The notes beneath the pieces are model-generated. The model made no database searches. It was not told the DNA's origin and worked only from the letters and a program-made list of their open reading frames with translations. A stretch of 64,000 nt of DNA from Lachnospiraceae bacterium NC2008. Lineage in GTDB: Bacteria; Bacillota; Clostridia; Lachnospirales; Lachnospiraceae. Within the stretch, counting starts at the first letter, position 1, and each line of letters opens with the position of its first letter. A program made the translations under genes and the position numbers. Location of the stretch: the NCBI GenBank assembly GCA_000687675.1, contig JHWS01000001.1, positions 248,001 to 312,000 of the forward strand, read 5' to 3'. Positions 50,968-58,800 of this stretch are shown here, in pieces.

Positions 50968-50986
50968 CTATAAATTTTTCTTATAG
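50968..50986. promoter_or_regulatory. LysR-type palindromic operator
   Basis: Perfect palindrome CTATAA-N7-TTATAG, containing a T-N11-A core, centred about 67 bases before the predicted start, the usual position of a LysR recognition site. A LysR gene ends 111 bases away. Confidence 0.5.
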
Positions 50987-51012
50987 CACCCTCTTGGCTG
51001 AACATTTTTTTC

Positions 51013-51061
51013 AAAAAAATAAAGTCTCATCTCTCCCATATTAGAAGAAATGAAACTTTAT
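51013..51061 (-). terminator. Intrinsic terminator after the LysR gene
   Basis: Minus-strand stem ATAAAGTTTCAT / ATGAGACTTTAT (one G-U pair), 19-base loop, TTTTTT tail. Isolates the LysR gene from the ABC operon. Confidence 0.85.
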
Positions 51062-51096
51062 AATGCTTCTAAAAATACAATGATAAAATATCAAAA

Positions 51097-52002
51097 TTAC
51101 AACTCTTTATATTTAAGTAATTCTTTCAGATATTCTTCTCCGTATTCCGAAAGGATACCTCCCTTTCTAACTATATAACCTATCGTCAAAGGATCCTCTT
51201 CTTTAAGCTTGATAGCAACCAGGCCTTTTAATATAGCCTTGCTACTTGACAGGGTACCTGTTCCGATTGAATAACCGTGCAGGGCAGACATGATTTCCAT
51301 GGATGTGGCTCTATCATCTGTCTTTATGCTTTTAGGAAAGTCATAATCAGAAAGTGCTTCCTCAGCCAGATAGTAATTACTGTTATCACTTTGATCAAAT
51401 GAAAGAAATGGATAATCTGCCAGCTCTTCAATAGAGATTTCTTCTCTGCCTGCAAACTCGTGATTCTTCCATACATATATGTATGCATCTCTTTTCATAA
51501 GAGGAGTAAATTCAAGAGCATACTCTTTTATCAGTTTCTTTATAACAGCCTCATTGGTAGACGAAAAAGATATGATTCCAACTTCGCTCTTAAGATTTTT
51601 AACATCTTCAAGCACATCTTTAGTCTTTGTTTCATGTATAGAAAAAACATATTTCTCCAGATTATATTTCTTTATTACCTTAGTAAAGGCATGGATAGAA
51701 AACGAAAAATGCTGGGTTGAAACAGAGAATCTCTCCTTATCTGCATCCTTGGATAAGTATCTTTCCTCCATAATCTCATACTGACTTGCAACCTTTTTCG
51801 CGTATGAAACAAACTCTCTTCCCTCGTCGGTAAGATATATACCTTTATTTGTTCTTTCAAATATAAGGATTCCAAGCTCATCCTCAAGTTCTTTGATACT
51901 TGCCGACAGGGCAGGCTGTGATATATATAACCTTGTTGCTGCTTCTCGAATTGAGGAAGAATTGGCAACCTCAAGTACATATTTAATCTGTGAGATATTC
52001 AT
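51097..52002 (-). CDS. LysR-family transcriptional regulator
   Basis: A 301-residue LysR regulator: N-terminal winged HTH MNISQIKYVLEVANSSSIREAATRLYISQPALSASIKELEDELGILIFERTNKG, then a periplasmic-binding-like effector domain (residues 90-300). The ATG at 52002 is used, with AGAGGAGC seven bases upstream; an ATG at 52008 would sit against that site. It lies upstream of the methionine/cystine-type ABC operon on the same strand, with a LysR-type palindrome near that operon's promoter, so it likely controls it in response to a sulfur metabolite (inference). Confidence 0.92.
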   Translation of the reverse strand: MNISQIKYVLEVANSSSIREAATRLYISQPALSASIKELEDELGILIFERTNKGIYLTDEGREFVSYAKKVASQYEIMEERYLSKDADKERFSVSTQHFSFSIHAFTKVIKKYNLEKYVFSIHETKTKDVLEDVKNLKSEVGIISFSSTNEAVIKKLIKEYALEFTPLMKRDAYIYVWKNHEFAGREEISIEELADYPFLSFDQSDNSNYYLAEEALSDYDFPKSIKTDDRATSMEIMSALHGYSIGTGTLSSSKAILKGLVAIKLKEEDPLTIGYIVRKGGILSEYGEEYLKELLKYKEL

Positions 52003-52160
52003 AATCATGCTCCTCTTTTATTTTTACCTACCCTATCAGTATACAACGTCAGAGATGATTCATCTACTACAAGCGCAGTAGCTAAATAAATGTCTTCTTC
52101 TACTTATTTTGATACAATGTTAAAGTTAGCAATTAAAAAAATATTTTTTTTAGATTTAAT

Positions 52161-52186
52161 AAAACCAAAATGGATTCTCAGACGTA
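52161..52186 (+). promoter_or_regulatory. Possible ECF-type autoregulatory promoter
   Basis: AAAACC (52161-52166), 16-base spacer, CGTA (52183-52186). The AAC...CGT pattern fits ECF sigma promoters and lies about 36 bases before the sigma gene ATG. Confidence 0.35.
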
Positions 52187-52221
52187 TTGTATATGTAAGA
52201 CGTCTACATGGAGAGTATTTG

Positions 52222-52698
52222 ATGACAATAGATTTCAATACAATATGCGATAAATATGGAGACAGACTCTATGCGGCAGCATTTAACATATGCAGACAGC
52301 AACAAGATGCCGAGGATGCAGTCCAGGATGCGCTTATAGCATACTACAAAACCGATAAAGATTTTCAATCAGAAGAACATATTAAAGCCTGGCTACTTAG
52401 AGTCACCATTAACGCAGCTAAGAGTACAAAAAGATTACTTTGGAACAAAAACCGTACATCCTATGAAGATTATATGGACAGCCTAGTGTTTGAGGAACCG
52501 TCTGACAAAGAGTTACTGGATGAAGTTTTGGCCTTACCGGAAAAGTACCGAATAGTAATACATCTTTTCTATTATGAGGAATACAAAACCAAAGAAATCG
52601 CAGAAATCTTAAAGATACCAGAGAATACTGTAAAAACAAGACTTTTAAACGGCCGTAAGTTACTAAAAACTAAACTGGAGGGATGGGAAGATGAATAA
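52222..52698 (+). CDS. ECF-type RNA polymerase sigma factor
   Basis: A 158-residue group IV sigma factor. Region 2 reads ICDKYGDRLYAAAFNICRQQQDAEDAVQDALIAYYKTDKDFQSEEHIKAWLLRVTINAAKS. Region 4 reads LDEVLALPEKYRIVIHLFYYEEYKTKEIAEILKIPENTVKTRLLNGRKLLK. No region 3 is present, as expected for the class. The frame opens 44 codons earlier, but the ATG at 52222 has GGAGAG upstream and gives a normal N-terminus. Its 3' end overlaps the next gene by eight bases, a coupling typical of sigma/anti-sigma pairs. Confidence 0.92.
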   Translation: MTIDFNTICDKYGDRLYAAAFNICRQQQDAEDAVQDALIAYYKTDKDFQSEEHIKAWLLRVTINAAKSTKRLLWNKNRTSYEDYMDSLVFEEPSDKELLDEVLALPEKYRIVIHLFYYEEYKTKEIAEILKIPENTVKTRLLNGRKLLKTKLEGWEDE

Positions 52699-53419
52699 AA
52701 ATAATAAAGAACAATATCAAAGAAGTTTTAGTACTCTGCATCTCTCCGATGATTTCAGGGAAAGAATAAAAGATATCCCTGAGGATTACGGAAAGGTTAA
52801 AAATATGAAAAAGACATCTATATTTGGATTAAGCCGCGTTGCAGCAGCAGTAGTTACAACAGCAACAGTTTTAATTGGTAGCGCTGGAGTTTGTTACGCA
52901 TGTGACCTTGGTGGGATCCGTACAAATCTCAACCTTTGGATTAATGGTAGCAACCAGACTGTTGAAGTAACAGATTTAGGAAATGGGTCATATGAATATG
53001 TTGATGAGAATGGTAATGAGCATGGATTCGGAGGTGTGGCTATCGATGAATTTGGTAATGAAACCCCTCTTACTGCCGAAGAACTTGCAGAAAGCATGAA
53101 CAATGATTGCTTCCTAGAAAAGAACGAAGATGGACGTTATATCTTCTACTATAAGAATCTTCAAGCAGATGTTACTGACAGCATCGACAGCAATGGCAAC
53201 TTATATGTTCATGTAGAAGATCCTTCTAATGAATATACCTACTTCAATTTCTCAGAAATCTCAGATAATGGCTTAAGTGAATATTCCGATAATAAACCAT
53301 TAGATGGGGTAGACTATTTGGAGATAGACTCTTCTGATATTACTATTACGGCTCCTAACACAAGAGTTGATGATCCTCTTACAACAGTAGGAACATGTGT
53401 AATCACTGACGAAGATTAG
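52691..53419 (+). CDS. Putative membrane anti-sigma factor
   Basis: A 242-residue protein with a short cytoplasmic N-terminus (residues 1-45: QRSFSTLHLSDDFRERIKDIPEDYGKVKNMKK), one membrane helix (about 48-70) and an outer domain rich in Asp, Asn and Tyr (NGSYEYVDENGNEHGFGGVAIDEFGNETPLTAEELAESM). The N-terminal segment resembles the short sigma-binding helix of Gram-positive anti-sigma proteins, but no zinc motif (HxxxCxxC) is present. It is translationally coupled to the ECF sigma gene and is therefore called an anti-sigma factor from context. The signal sensed by the outer domain is unknown. Confidence 0.65.
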   Translation: MNKNNKEQYQRSFSTLHLSDDFRERIKDIPEDYGKVKNMKKTSIFGLSRVAAAVVTTATVLIGSAGVCYACDLGGIRTNLNLWINGSNQTVEVTDLGNGSYEYVDENGNEHGFGGVAIDEFGNETPLTAEELAESMNNDCFLEKNEDGRYIFYYKNLQADVTDSIDSNGNLYVHVEDPSNEYTYFNFSEISDNGLSEYSDNKPLDGVDYLEIDSSDITITAPNTRVDDPLTTVGTCVITDED

Positions 53420-53459
53420 TATTATCCACTACAGCAAAAGATTCCCCGCTATTATAAGA

Positions 53460-53498
53460 ATAGCCTCTGGTGAGTTCCCCCTACCAGAGGCTATAATT
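53460..53498. terminator. Terminator between the sigma operon and queF
   Basis: Perfect 12-base arms ATAGCCTCTGGT (53460-53471) and ACCAGAGGCTAT (53483-53494), 11-base loop. The plus tail AATTAT is modest; it can serve both convergent transcripts. Confidence 0.7.
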
Positions 53499-53542
53499 AT
53501 GCTATCTCGGCTACGCCACTTATCTGCTATTGTCGCCGGCAA

Positions 53543-54031
53543 CTACCTGTTATCTATTTTCTCCGGATTCATATCATGATGAGTTAATCTGTCCCATGCA
53601 ACTGCTTCCCACTTTGTACCTGGCTTACCATAATTACAATATGGGTCAATAGAAAGCCCACCTCTTGGAAGGAACTTACCTGTTACTTCTATATACTTAG
53701 GATCCATAAGTTTGATAAGATCCTTCATAATTTTATTTACACAGTCCTCATGGAAATCCCCATGGTTTCTATATGAAAATAAATATAATTTAAGAGACTT
53801 GCTCTCAACCATAAGCTGGCCCGGAACATATGAAATATATATAGTTGCAAAATCAGGCTGACCAGTAATCGGACATAAGCTGGTAAATTCTGGACAGTTG
53901 AATTTTACGAAGTAGTCATTTTCCGGATGCTTGTTACTGAATGTTTCAAGAAGTGTTGGGTCATAATCTGTTTTATACTCAGTTCCCTGACTTCCAAGTT
54001 TTGTTAATCCTTCTTTTTCTCTATCACTCAT
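53543..54031 (-). CDS. queF: NADPH-dependent preQ0 reductase
   Basis: A 162-residue unimodular QueF, which reduces the nitrile of preQ0 (7-cyano-7-deazaguanine) to preQ1 in queuosine synthesis. Catalytic C53 and D60 lie in [19 protein letters not shown], and the substrate-binding glutamate/histidine region is [15 protein letters not shown]. Length matches the B. subtilis-type enzyme. It is the last gene of the queC-transporter-queF operon behind a preQ1-type riboswitch. It starts three bases after the transporter gene ends. Confidence 0.95.
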   Translation of the reverse strand: MSDREKEGLTKLGSQGTEYKTDYDPTLLETFSNKHPENDYFVKFNCPEFTSLCPITGQPDFATIYISYVPGQLMVESKSLKLYLFSYRNHGDFHEDCVNKIMKDLIKLMDPKYIEVTGKFLPRGGLSIDPYCNYGKPGTKWEAVAWDRLTHHDMNPEKIDNR

Positions 54032-54034
54032 CTT

Positions 54035-54718
54035 CTATTCCTCCCTTGGATTAATTATACGAGCTATGTATATGAACGGTGTATCAATTACTGCTACAAG
54101 TGCCTTAAATAAATAAGTTGTAATTAATATACTGAAGAACACATTAGTTGGATATGTACCCCAGAAAGCAAGGAAAGTAAAGATTACTGTATCGATTGCC
54201 TGACTGATTAAGGTACTTCCGTTATTTCTAAGCCAAAGCTTAGACTTGTTATCACCTGTTTTCTTCCAGATAAAGTGATATAAGAATACATCAATATTCT
54301 GGCTGCAGATAAAGCCTATTAAGCTTGCAATTGTTATTCTTGGAACAAGTCCAAAGACTACCTTTAAGCTGTCATTGATATAGTCATTGGCATTGGGCGT
54401 AAACTGAAGAATAAGCTGAGTTCCAAGGAGCCACAAAAGCATGATTGAGAAGCTGTACTTTACAGCCTTCTGAGCATCCTTTTTTCCATACTTTTCTGAA
54501 AGAATATCTGTTACCAAAAAAGTTGATGCATAAAGCACATTGCCTGCTGTTGTTGAAAGTCCAAATAAATCCACGCATTTGCACACTGCTATGTTGCCAA
54601 GGATAGTACCAAATATAGCAAATGCAAATAGTCCATTTTTACCAAAAAGCTTATATAGTAAGAGAACACTTCCAAGATAAATTATTACTGTAATTATAAA
54701 TATTAACTCGTTTGACAT
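54035..54718 (-). CDS. Queuosine precursor transporter (YhhQ/QPTR family)
   Basis: A 227-residue protein with six hydrophobic segments of the DUF165/YhhQ/VUT_1 family, which imports preQ0/preQ1-type precursors. Typical sequence: ASTFLVTDILSEKYGKKDAQKAVKYSF, near the middle, and the late LWLRNNGSTLISQAIDTVIFTFLAFWG. It sits between queC and queF, which supports a role in queuosine-precursor uptake. The ATG at 54718 has GAGGTGTAAT upstream; an ATG at 54730 inside queC is less likely. Confidence 0.9.
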   Translation of the reverse strand: MSNELIFIITVIIYLGSVLLLYKLFGKNGLFAFAIFGTILGNIAVCKCVDLFGLSTTAGNVLYASTFLVTDILSEKYGKKDAQKAVKYSFSIMLLWLLGTQLILQFTPNANDYINDSLKVVFGLVPRITIASLIGFICSQNIDVFLYHFIWKKTGDNKSKLWLRNNGSTLISQAIDTVIFTFLAFWGTYPTNVFFSILITTYLFKALVAVIDTPFIYIARIINPREE

Positions 54719-54719
54719 A

Positions 54720-55406
54720 TTACACCTCATATTCTACTGGATCAGTTAATCCGTTTAATTTAAATGCCTGAATCCTGTCCCTACATGTACCACATAGTCC
54801 ACAAGCCTTGTCATGACCTTCGTAGCAGCTCCAGGTAAGTTCAAAAGGGACCCCTATCTCTGTTCCCATAGCCACCACCTGAGCCTTGGTCTTATCAATA
54901 AATGGTGCAACGATTTTCAGTTCATTGCCACTTCCTATATAAATTGCATCAGAAATCGCTTTGTTAAATGCTGTACTTGTATCCGGATAAGCATTGCCTG
55001 CTGCATCATCAGCATGAGCTCCATAGTATATCTCCTGACAACCATGACTAAGAGCTATAGATGCTGCAGATGAAAGGAATAAACCATTACGATATGGAAC
55101 ATAAGTATTAACCGGCTTACCACCTGTCTTTTCAAGCTGCTTAGCATATTCTTCATGTGGAATATCCTCTGAGGCACCTTCAAAAAGAGTACAATTGCTG
55201 TCTTTAAATATCTCCCCTAAATCAAGAGTCATCCTTTTTACGCCGTAATAATTAGCCACCTTTTCAGATGCTTCCATCTCTTTTTTATGTTTTTGTCCGT
55301 AGTAAATTGAAAGAGCAAGAACTTCGTCTTTGCCATATTTCTTTACAGCAAGTCCAAGACAAACAGAACTGTCCAGGCCTCCGCTAAAAAGCACCAGTGC
55401 CTTCAT
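54720..55406 (-). CDS. queC: 7-cyano-7-deazaguanine synthase
   Basis: A 228-residue ATP-dependent enzyme that converts 7-carboxy-7-deazaguanine to preQ0. It shows the PP-loop SGGLDSS near residue 8, YYGQKHKKEMEASEKVANYYGV, YVPYRNGLFLSSAASIALSHG, GAHADDAAGNAYPDTSTAF and the zinc-binding C-terminus WSCYEGHDKACGLCGTCRDRIQAF with four cysteines. queD and queE, needed to make its substrate, are not in the window. The ATG follows GAGAGGAGATA, inside one of two identical 16-base repeats that flank a structured leader. Confidence 0.96.
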   Translation of the reverse strand: MKALVLFSGGLDSSVCLGLAVKKYGKDEVLALSIYYGQKHKKEMEASEKVANYYGVKRMTLDLGEIFKDSNCTLFEGASEDIPHEEYAKQLEKTGGKPVNTYVPYRNGLFLSSAASIALSHGCQEIYYGAHADDAAGNAYPDTSTAFNKAISDAIYIGSGNELKIVAPFIDKTKAQVVAMGTEIGVPFELTWSCYEGHDKACGLCGTCRDRIQAFKLNGLTDPVEYEV

Positions 55407-55412
55407 ATTATC

Positions 55413-55519
55413 TCCTCTCGCGGGCGTGTGATTATTAATCGAGTAGGTGAGATATTCTTACCTACTCGCTGTGCCGCCCGCGTCCGGCTTCATCCGGAAT
55501 GGTTCCTCTCGCGGGCGTG
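55413..55519 (-). promoter_or_regulatory. Leader element with two direct repeats and alternative pairing near queC start
   Basis: In RNA sense, CACGCCCGCGAGAGGA occurs twice (55519-55504 and 55428-55413). The second copy contains the queC ribosome binding site. Between them lie CGCGGGCG (55482-55475), able to form eight GC pairs with CGCCCGCG of either copy, a TCCGG/CCGGA hairpin, and a perfect hairpin CGAGTAGGT/ACCTACTCG (55440-55448 with 55460-55468). Pairing with copy 2 would reach up to the Shine-Dalgarno sequence; pairing with copy 1 would free it. Confidence 0.6.
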
Positions 55520-55522
55520 CGC

Positions 55523-55553
55523 ATAATAAAAGCCCTGCAAAAAACAGGGCTAT
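55523..55553 (-). terminator. Terminator of the preQ1 riboswitch platform
   Basis: Arms AGCCCTG and CAGGGCT with a seven-base T-rich loop, tail TTTATTAT. ATAGCCCTG (55553-55545) can alternatively pair with CAGGACTAT (55589-55581) at the aptamer's 3' end (eight of nine pairs), giving the antiterminator. Confidence 0.75.
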
Positions 55554-55580
55554 AAATACAATACAAAAAATATTAATATC

Positions 55581-55628
55581 ATAGTCCTGGTTTTGTTTAA
55601 CGACAGGATGGTACAAACGAACTGTCGG
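55581..55628 (-). promoter_or_regulatory. PreQ1-I-like riboswitch aptamer upstream of queC
   Basis: RNA-sense features: stem CGACAG / CTGTCG enclosing a 15-base loop that starts TTCG and contains ACCATCC, then the A-rich tail TTAAACAAAACCAGG. The stem followed by an A-rich tail ending AAAACnAGG matches known class I preQ1 aptamers (the well-studied Thermoanaerobacter aptamer has GUUAACAAAACAAGG). The position upstream of queC, a precursor transporter and queF, and the terminator/antiterminator downstream, support it. Exact P2 pairing could not be settled by eye. Confidence 0.7.
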
Positions 55629-55647
55629 TGATGTAATCACTTGGCTT

Positions 55648-55675
55648 ATTATAATGTAACAGGAATAAAAGTCAA
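55648..55675 (-). promoter_or_regulatory. Sigma-A promoter of the que operon
   Basis: TTGACT (55675-55670), 16-base spacer, TATAAT (55653-55648) on the minus strand, directly after the LRR gene stop. The predicted start near 55641 lies 14 bases before the aptamer. Confidence 0.75.
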
Positions 55676-55679
55676 TAGT

Positions 55680-57716
55680 TTATAATCCATCTCCATGTTT
55701 TTCCTTATATCTTTTCTCAATAACCTTCTTAGCTACAAATGCAGCTATAAATATTCCTGCAATAGTAATTAAAAATGGTACTATTTTTGATTTTCTATCA
55801 TTTTTATCTTTTAGGTCATTTGCTGAGACTGATATATTGTCGTCATGGTTAGCTTCTTCTATGCTTGTTTCCTCTATATTAGAGCCACCTGTTTCACTAC
55901 TAGCTATTTCTTCGGTAGTTCCTGCTTCTACAGTATTTTCCTTAGAAGTGTCTACTTCCTGGCTTGCATCATCTCCAGTTTTTGTCCCTGCCTTGGTATT
56001 TGCTGGCGGGACAGGAAATGTGGATGGAGCTGCAACGCCATTAACTTCAAGCATCCTCTTAATAATAGTTTCGAATTCGGACTGGGTTACTGTACCATGA
56101 GGATCTATATTAAGCTCGCTCTTTGGCGCACCCGCCTGGCCCTTTCCAGTGATGATATCATAGGTTGCTGCCCAGCAAATGGCTTCCCAAGCGTAATAGT
56201 CTATATCATAGTAATCTTTAAATTCATCGCTTCGGCCAAAGTCTATTGACCTTTTATAATTCTTATACTCTGAGTATCGCATAAGCATAAGGGCCAGGTC
56301 CTGTCTTGTAATAGGCTGACCTACTCCAAATGTATCAGATGACACATCTGGCGTACCTACGCATATAGAATTCTTCTCACCCCAAAGTAGAGCATCTTCA
56401 TACCATGCACCATCTTCTAAGTCTGTGAATCTAGACTTAAGCCCGCTTGTAGATGGACTTCCTGCCATACTATAAAGTGTCCATGCTGCCGCCTCACGAG
56501 TAACCTCATCACCTGTAACCACAGTCTTAGTATTAGTAGTCTTGCTTACAGTAGATTTACTATCTGTAGTTAAAGTAACCTTATCATCAAAGCATAAGAA
56601 GTAGATGTTATCATCACCTGTTGAAGTATCTCCGCCATAGTCGATAGTCCATGAGTGTCCCTGACATACACTAGACTCATTCTTTTTCGTCCCTTCCTTA
56701 TATGTCTTTACAAGAGAAGGATTCGCACCTATATCCAGCTTGGTAAAATTATTGGTAAATGCCTGAAGAAAATATATGCTTGGGTTATTTGATAAATCTA
56801 GGGATGTAAGTTCATTACATGCGCAGTCCAAATAAACAAGCTTAGGATTATTGGATAAATCAAGGCTTGTGATGTCATTGTAGCTGCAAATCAGTTTTAA
56901 AAGTTCAGGGTTATTAGAAAGGTCTATTGACTTAGCTCCGTTATAGGCACAGTTGTAATACTGAAGTCCCGGATTATTACTAAGGTCAATACTTCCAAGT
57001 CCAGGATTATTCCAAATATCAAGTCTCTTCATCTTTGGATTATGTGAAATGTCAAGTTTTGTAAGATGATTTGCAAATGCATCAAGATGAGACAAGTTCG
57101 GATTCTTACTTAAATCAAGTGATGTTAGTTCACAAGTACCACATGTAAGATGTTCAAGTTTAGGATTATTTGTAAGATCAAGGCTTATAAGGGGATTAGT
57201 ATTACACTCCACATAAGCCATATTTGGATTGTTTGATATATTAAGTGAAGTGAGGTTGCAATCATAACAATAAACCCACTCAAGTTCTGGATTAGCTGAA
57301 AAGTCTAAAGAAGTAAAAAGATTTCCCGAGCACCATACACCATGCAAATCTTTATTATTGCTAAGATCCATACTGGCAATCTGGTTATCCTTGCACCAAA
57401 GCCCCTGAAGATTTACAAAATATTCTACACCTTTGATAGAGCTGATGCCCATACCTTCACAGTAGATATTTATAGTAAGGCTTATTTCGTTTTCATCTAA
57501 AATACCATTACCGTCACGGTCATAGTCAGGTCCTGATATTACAGACCTAAAGACAGGGTCTGGGAAATTAGTATCATTTATCTCTACTGGTACTATTCCG
57601 GCAGCATTAACCTTATCAGCTTTACCACTTGGAATAAAAGTCCCAAGTCCTGCTGCAGTTACCACCATCAATATACCTGCTAATATTCTGGAAAAAACAT
57701 CCCTTGCTTTTCTCAT
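55680..57716 (-). CDS. Surface protein with leucine-rich repeats and SLH-like domains
   Basis: A 678-residue exported protein: signal peptide (residues 1-40, ending NAAG), an EF-hand/dockerin-like segment DYDRDGNGILDENE, then about eleven LRRs of the form LTSLDLSNNPKLxYLxCxxN (residues 95-335), many with Cys in the loop. Residues 400-555 hold two to three SLH-like modules (SRFTDLEDGAWYEDALLWGEKNSICVGTPD; PITRQDLALMLMRYSEY; YAWEAICWAATYDIITG). An acidic Thr/Glu linker and a membrane helix (about 645-665) with a basic tail follow. The protein appears both membrane-anchored and wall-associated. Its role is likely adhesion or surface interaction. Confidence 0.85.
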   Translation of the reverse strand: MRKARDVFSRILAGILMVVTAAGLGTFIPSGKADKVNAAGIVPVEINDTNFPDPVFRSVISGPDYDRDGNGILDENEISLTINIYCEGMGISSIKGVEYFVNLQGLWCKDNQIASMDLSNNKDLHGVWCSGNLFTSLDFSANPELEWVYCYDCNLTSLNISNNPNMAYVECNTNPLISLDLTNNPKLEHLTCGTCELTSLDLSKNPNLSHLDAFANHLTKLDISHNPKMKRLDIWNNPGLGSIDLSNNPGLQYYNCAYNGAKSIDLSNNPELLKLICSYNDITSLDLSNNPKLVYLDCACNELTSLDLSNNPSIYFLQAFTNNFTKLDIGANPSLVKTYKEGTKKNESSVCQGHSWTIDYGGDTSTGDDNIYFLCFDDKVTLTTDSKSTVSKTTNTKTVVTGDEVTREAAAWTLYSMAGSPSTSGLKSRFTDLEDGAWYEDALLWGEKNSICVGTPDVSSDTFGVGQPITRQDLALMLMRYSEYKNYKRSIDFGRSDEFKDYYDIDYYAWEAICWAATYDIITGKGQAGAPKSELNIDPHGTVTQSEFETIIKRMLEVNGVAAPSTFPVPPANTKAGTKTGDDASQEVDTSKENTVEAGTTEEIASSETGGSNIEETSIEEANHDDNISVSANDLKDKNDRKSKIVPFLITIAGIFIAAFVAKKVIEKRYKEKHGDGL

Positions 57717-57741
57717 ATCACAACTTCCTTTTTACTGTTAT

Positions 57742-58800
57742 CTATTGAATCTCAAACTGCTTTTCATTCACATTATTACCATTGTCTATAATGTGCATAT
57801 ATTCATATTCTTCATAGCGACTATGTTTATAAAGATTACTCATATAGCTTACAGATGACTTTCCTGCCACCAGACCATCGCAAATGCTAAGCGTATACAT
57901 ATCACGAACAATCTCTCTTCCAAGGAGATAGTGATGACACCTTCTATCACTTTTGCTAAATGCAACTGACCTGTTTCCATCACTTCTAAATACATCCGGA
58001 TAAAAAAGAAAATCTATTTTATCAAAACTTTCTTTTATTTTATCCAGTGCTGATTTGTCATCTGTTGCCAAAAATACTCCTTGAAATTTGTTTGTTTCAA
58101 GAGCTTTTTTTATTTCTTCTATCATTTGTTTTTCATCAATATATACCGGATGATCGTTATAGCCGTTTTTAAAATCAGTTCCTCTGTAATGAACGCCTAA
58201 TATCTTCCCTGCATTATTTCTAACCGCAGATAAAAGCATAGAAGCTTCGTCTAGTATCTCAGGCTTTATCTCCATATATTTATTTATTAAAGGAGCAGTT
58301 TTTTCAAATAGGTCTTTGTTATAGTAGTTATCTAATGTATAAGCATCTATCCACGGATACTCTTTTATCTTCATCATCTGGAAGAATTTTGCATTTACTA
58401 CATTCAGTGCTTTTTCTTCCTCATACCCTTCATCTTCAGGTAAAAAATAATACTCCCACGGGTTATCTGTTTCTTTACTCTTTTCCTCATCATAATAAGC
58501 AAATTCTTTGGTTAATCTTATTTTAGGTGCAAATCCATGTTGCTTTGCATACATTAAGAAGCCAACGATAAATCTTAACGTTGCACAGAAGCCTTCATTT
58601 CCGGCATTTTCACTTATAACATATATTATTTTCCCATAATCAATATCACCCTTATGCTCAATATCGATAAGGTCAATATCTTCACCCAGCAATAAGACTC
58701 TTTGAACATAGTAATCATCTTTTTTTACTATTCTTTTTAATGTTCGAAGTAATAGATGAATACGTGGATGTTTTATTTTAAACTTACTTTTTTCTTTCAT
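57742..58800 (-). CDS. Fucosyltransferase-like (NodZ/GT23-type) glycosyltransferase
   Basis: A 352-residue protein. The segment KILGVHYRGTDFKNGYNDHPVYI carries the HxRGTD motif of NodZ/FUT8-type alpha-1,6-fucosyltransferases, and GVFLATDDKSALDKIKE and LSICDGLVAGKSSVSYMSNLYKHS match their donor-binding motifs II and III. The N-terminal 100 residues differ from rhizobial NodZ. It probably adds a fucose-like deoxysugar, or another sugar from a GDP donor, to a surface glycan. It overlaps the acyltransferase gene by 17 bases. The neighbouring Wzm/Wzt exporter genes place it in polysaccharide assembly. Confidence 0.75.
   Translation of the reverse strand: MKEKSKFKIKHPRIHLLLRTLKRIVKKDDYYVQRVLLLGEDIDLIDIEHKGDIDYGKIIYVISENAGNEGFCATLRFIVGFLMYAKQHGFAPKIRLTKEFAYYDEEKSKETDNPWEYYFLPEDEGYEEEKALNVVNAKFFQMMKIKEYPWIDAYTLDNYYNKDLFEKTAPLINKYMEIKPEILDEASMLLSAVRNNAGKILGVHYRGTDFKNGYNDHPVYIDEKQMIEEIKKALETNKFQGVFLATDDKSALDKIKESFDKIDFLFYPDVFRSDGNRSVAFSKSDRRCHHYLLGREIVRDMYTLSICDGLVAGKSSVSYMSNLYKHSRYEEYEYMHIIDNGNNVNEKQFEIQ

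Noticed and set aside
55458-55640. A 60-codon minus-strand ORF across the que leader
   Set aside because: It runs through the riboswitch and terminator, has no ribosome binding site, and its frame is not typical of coding sequence.
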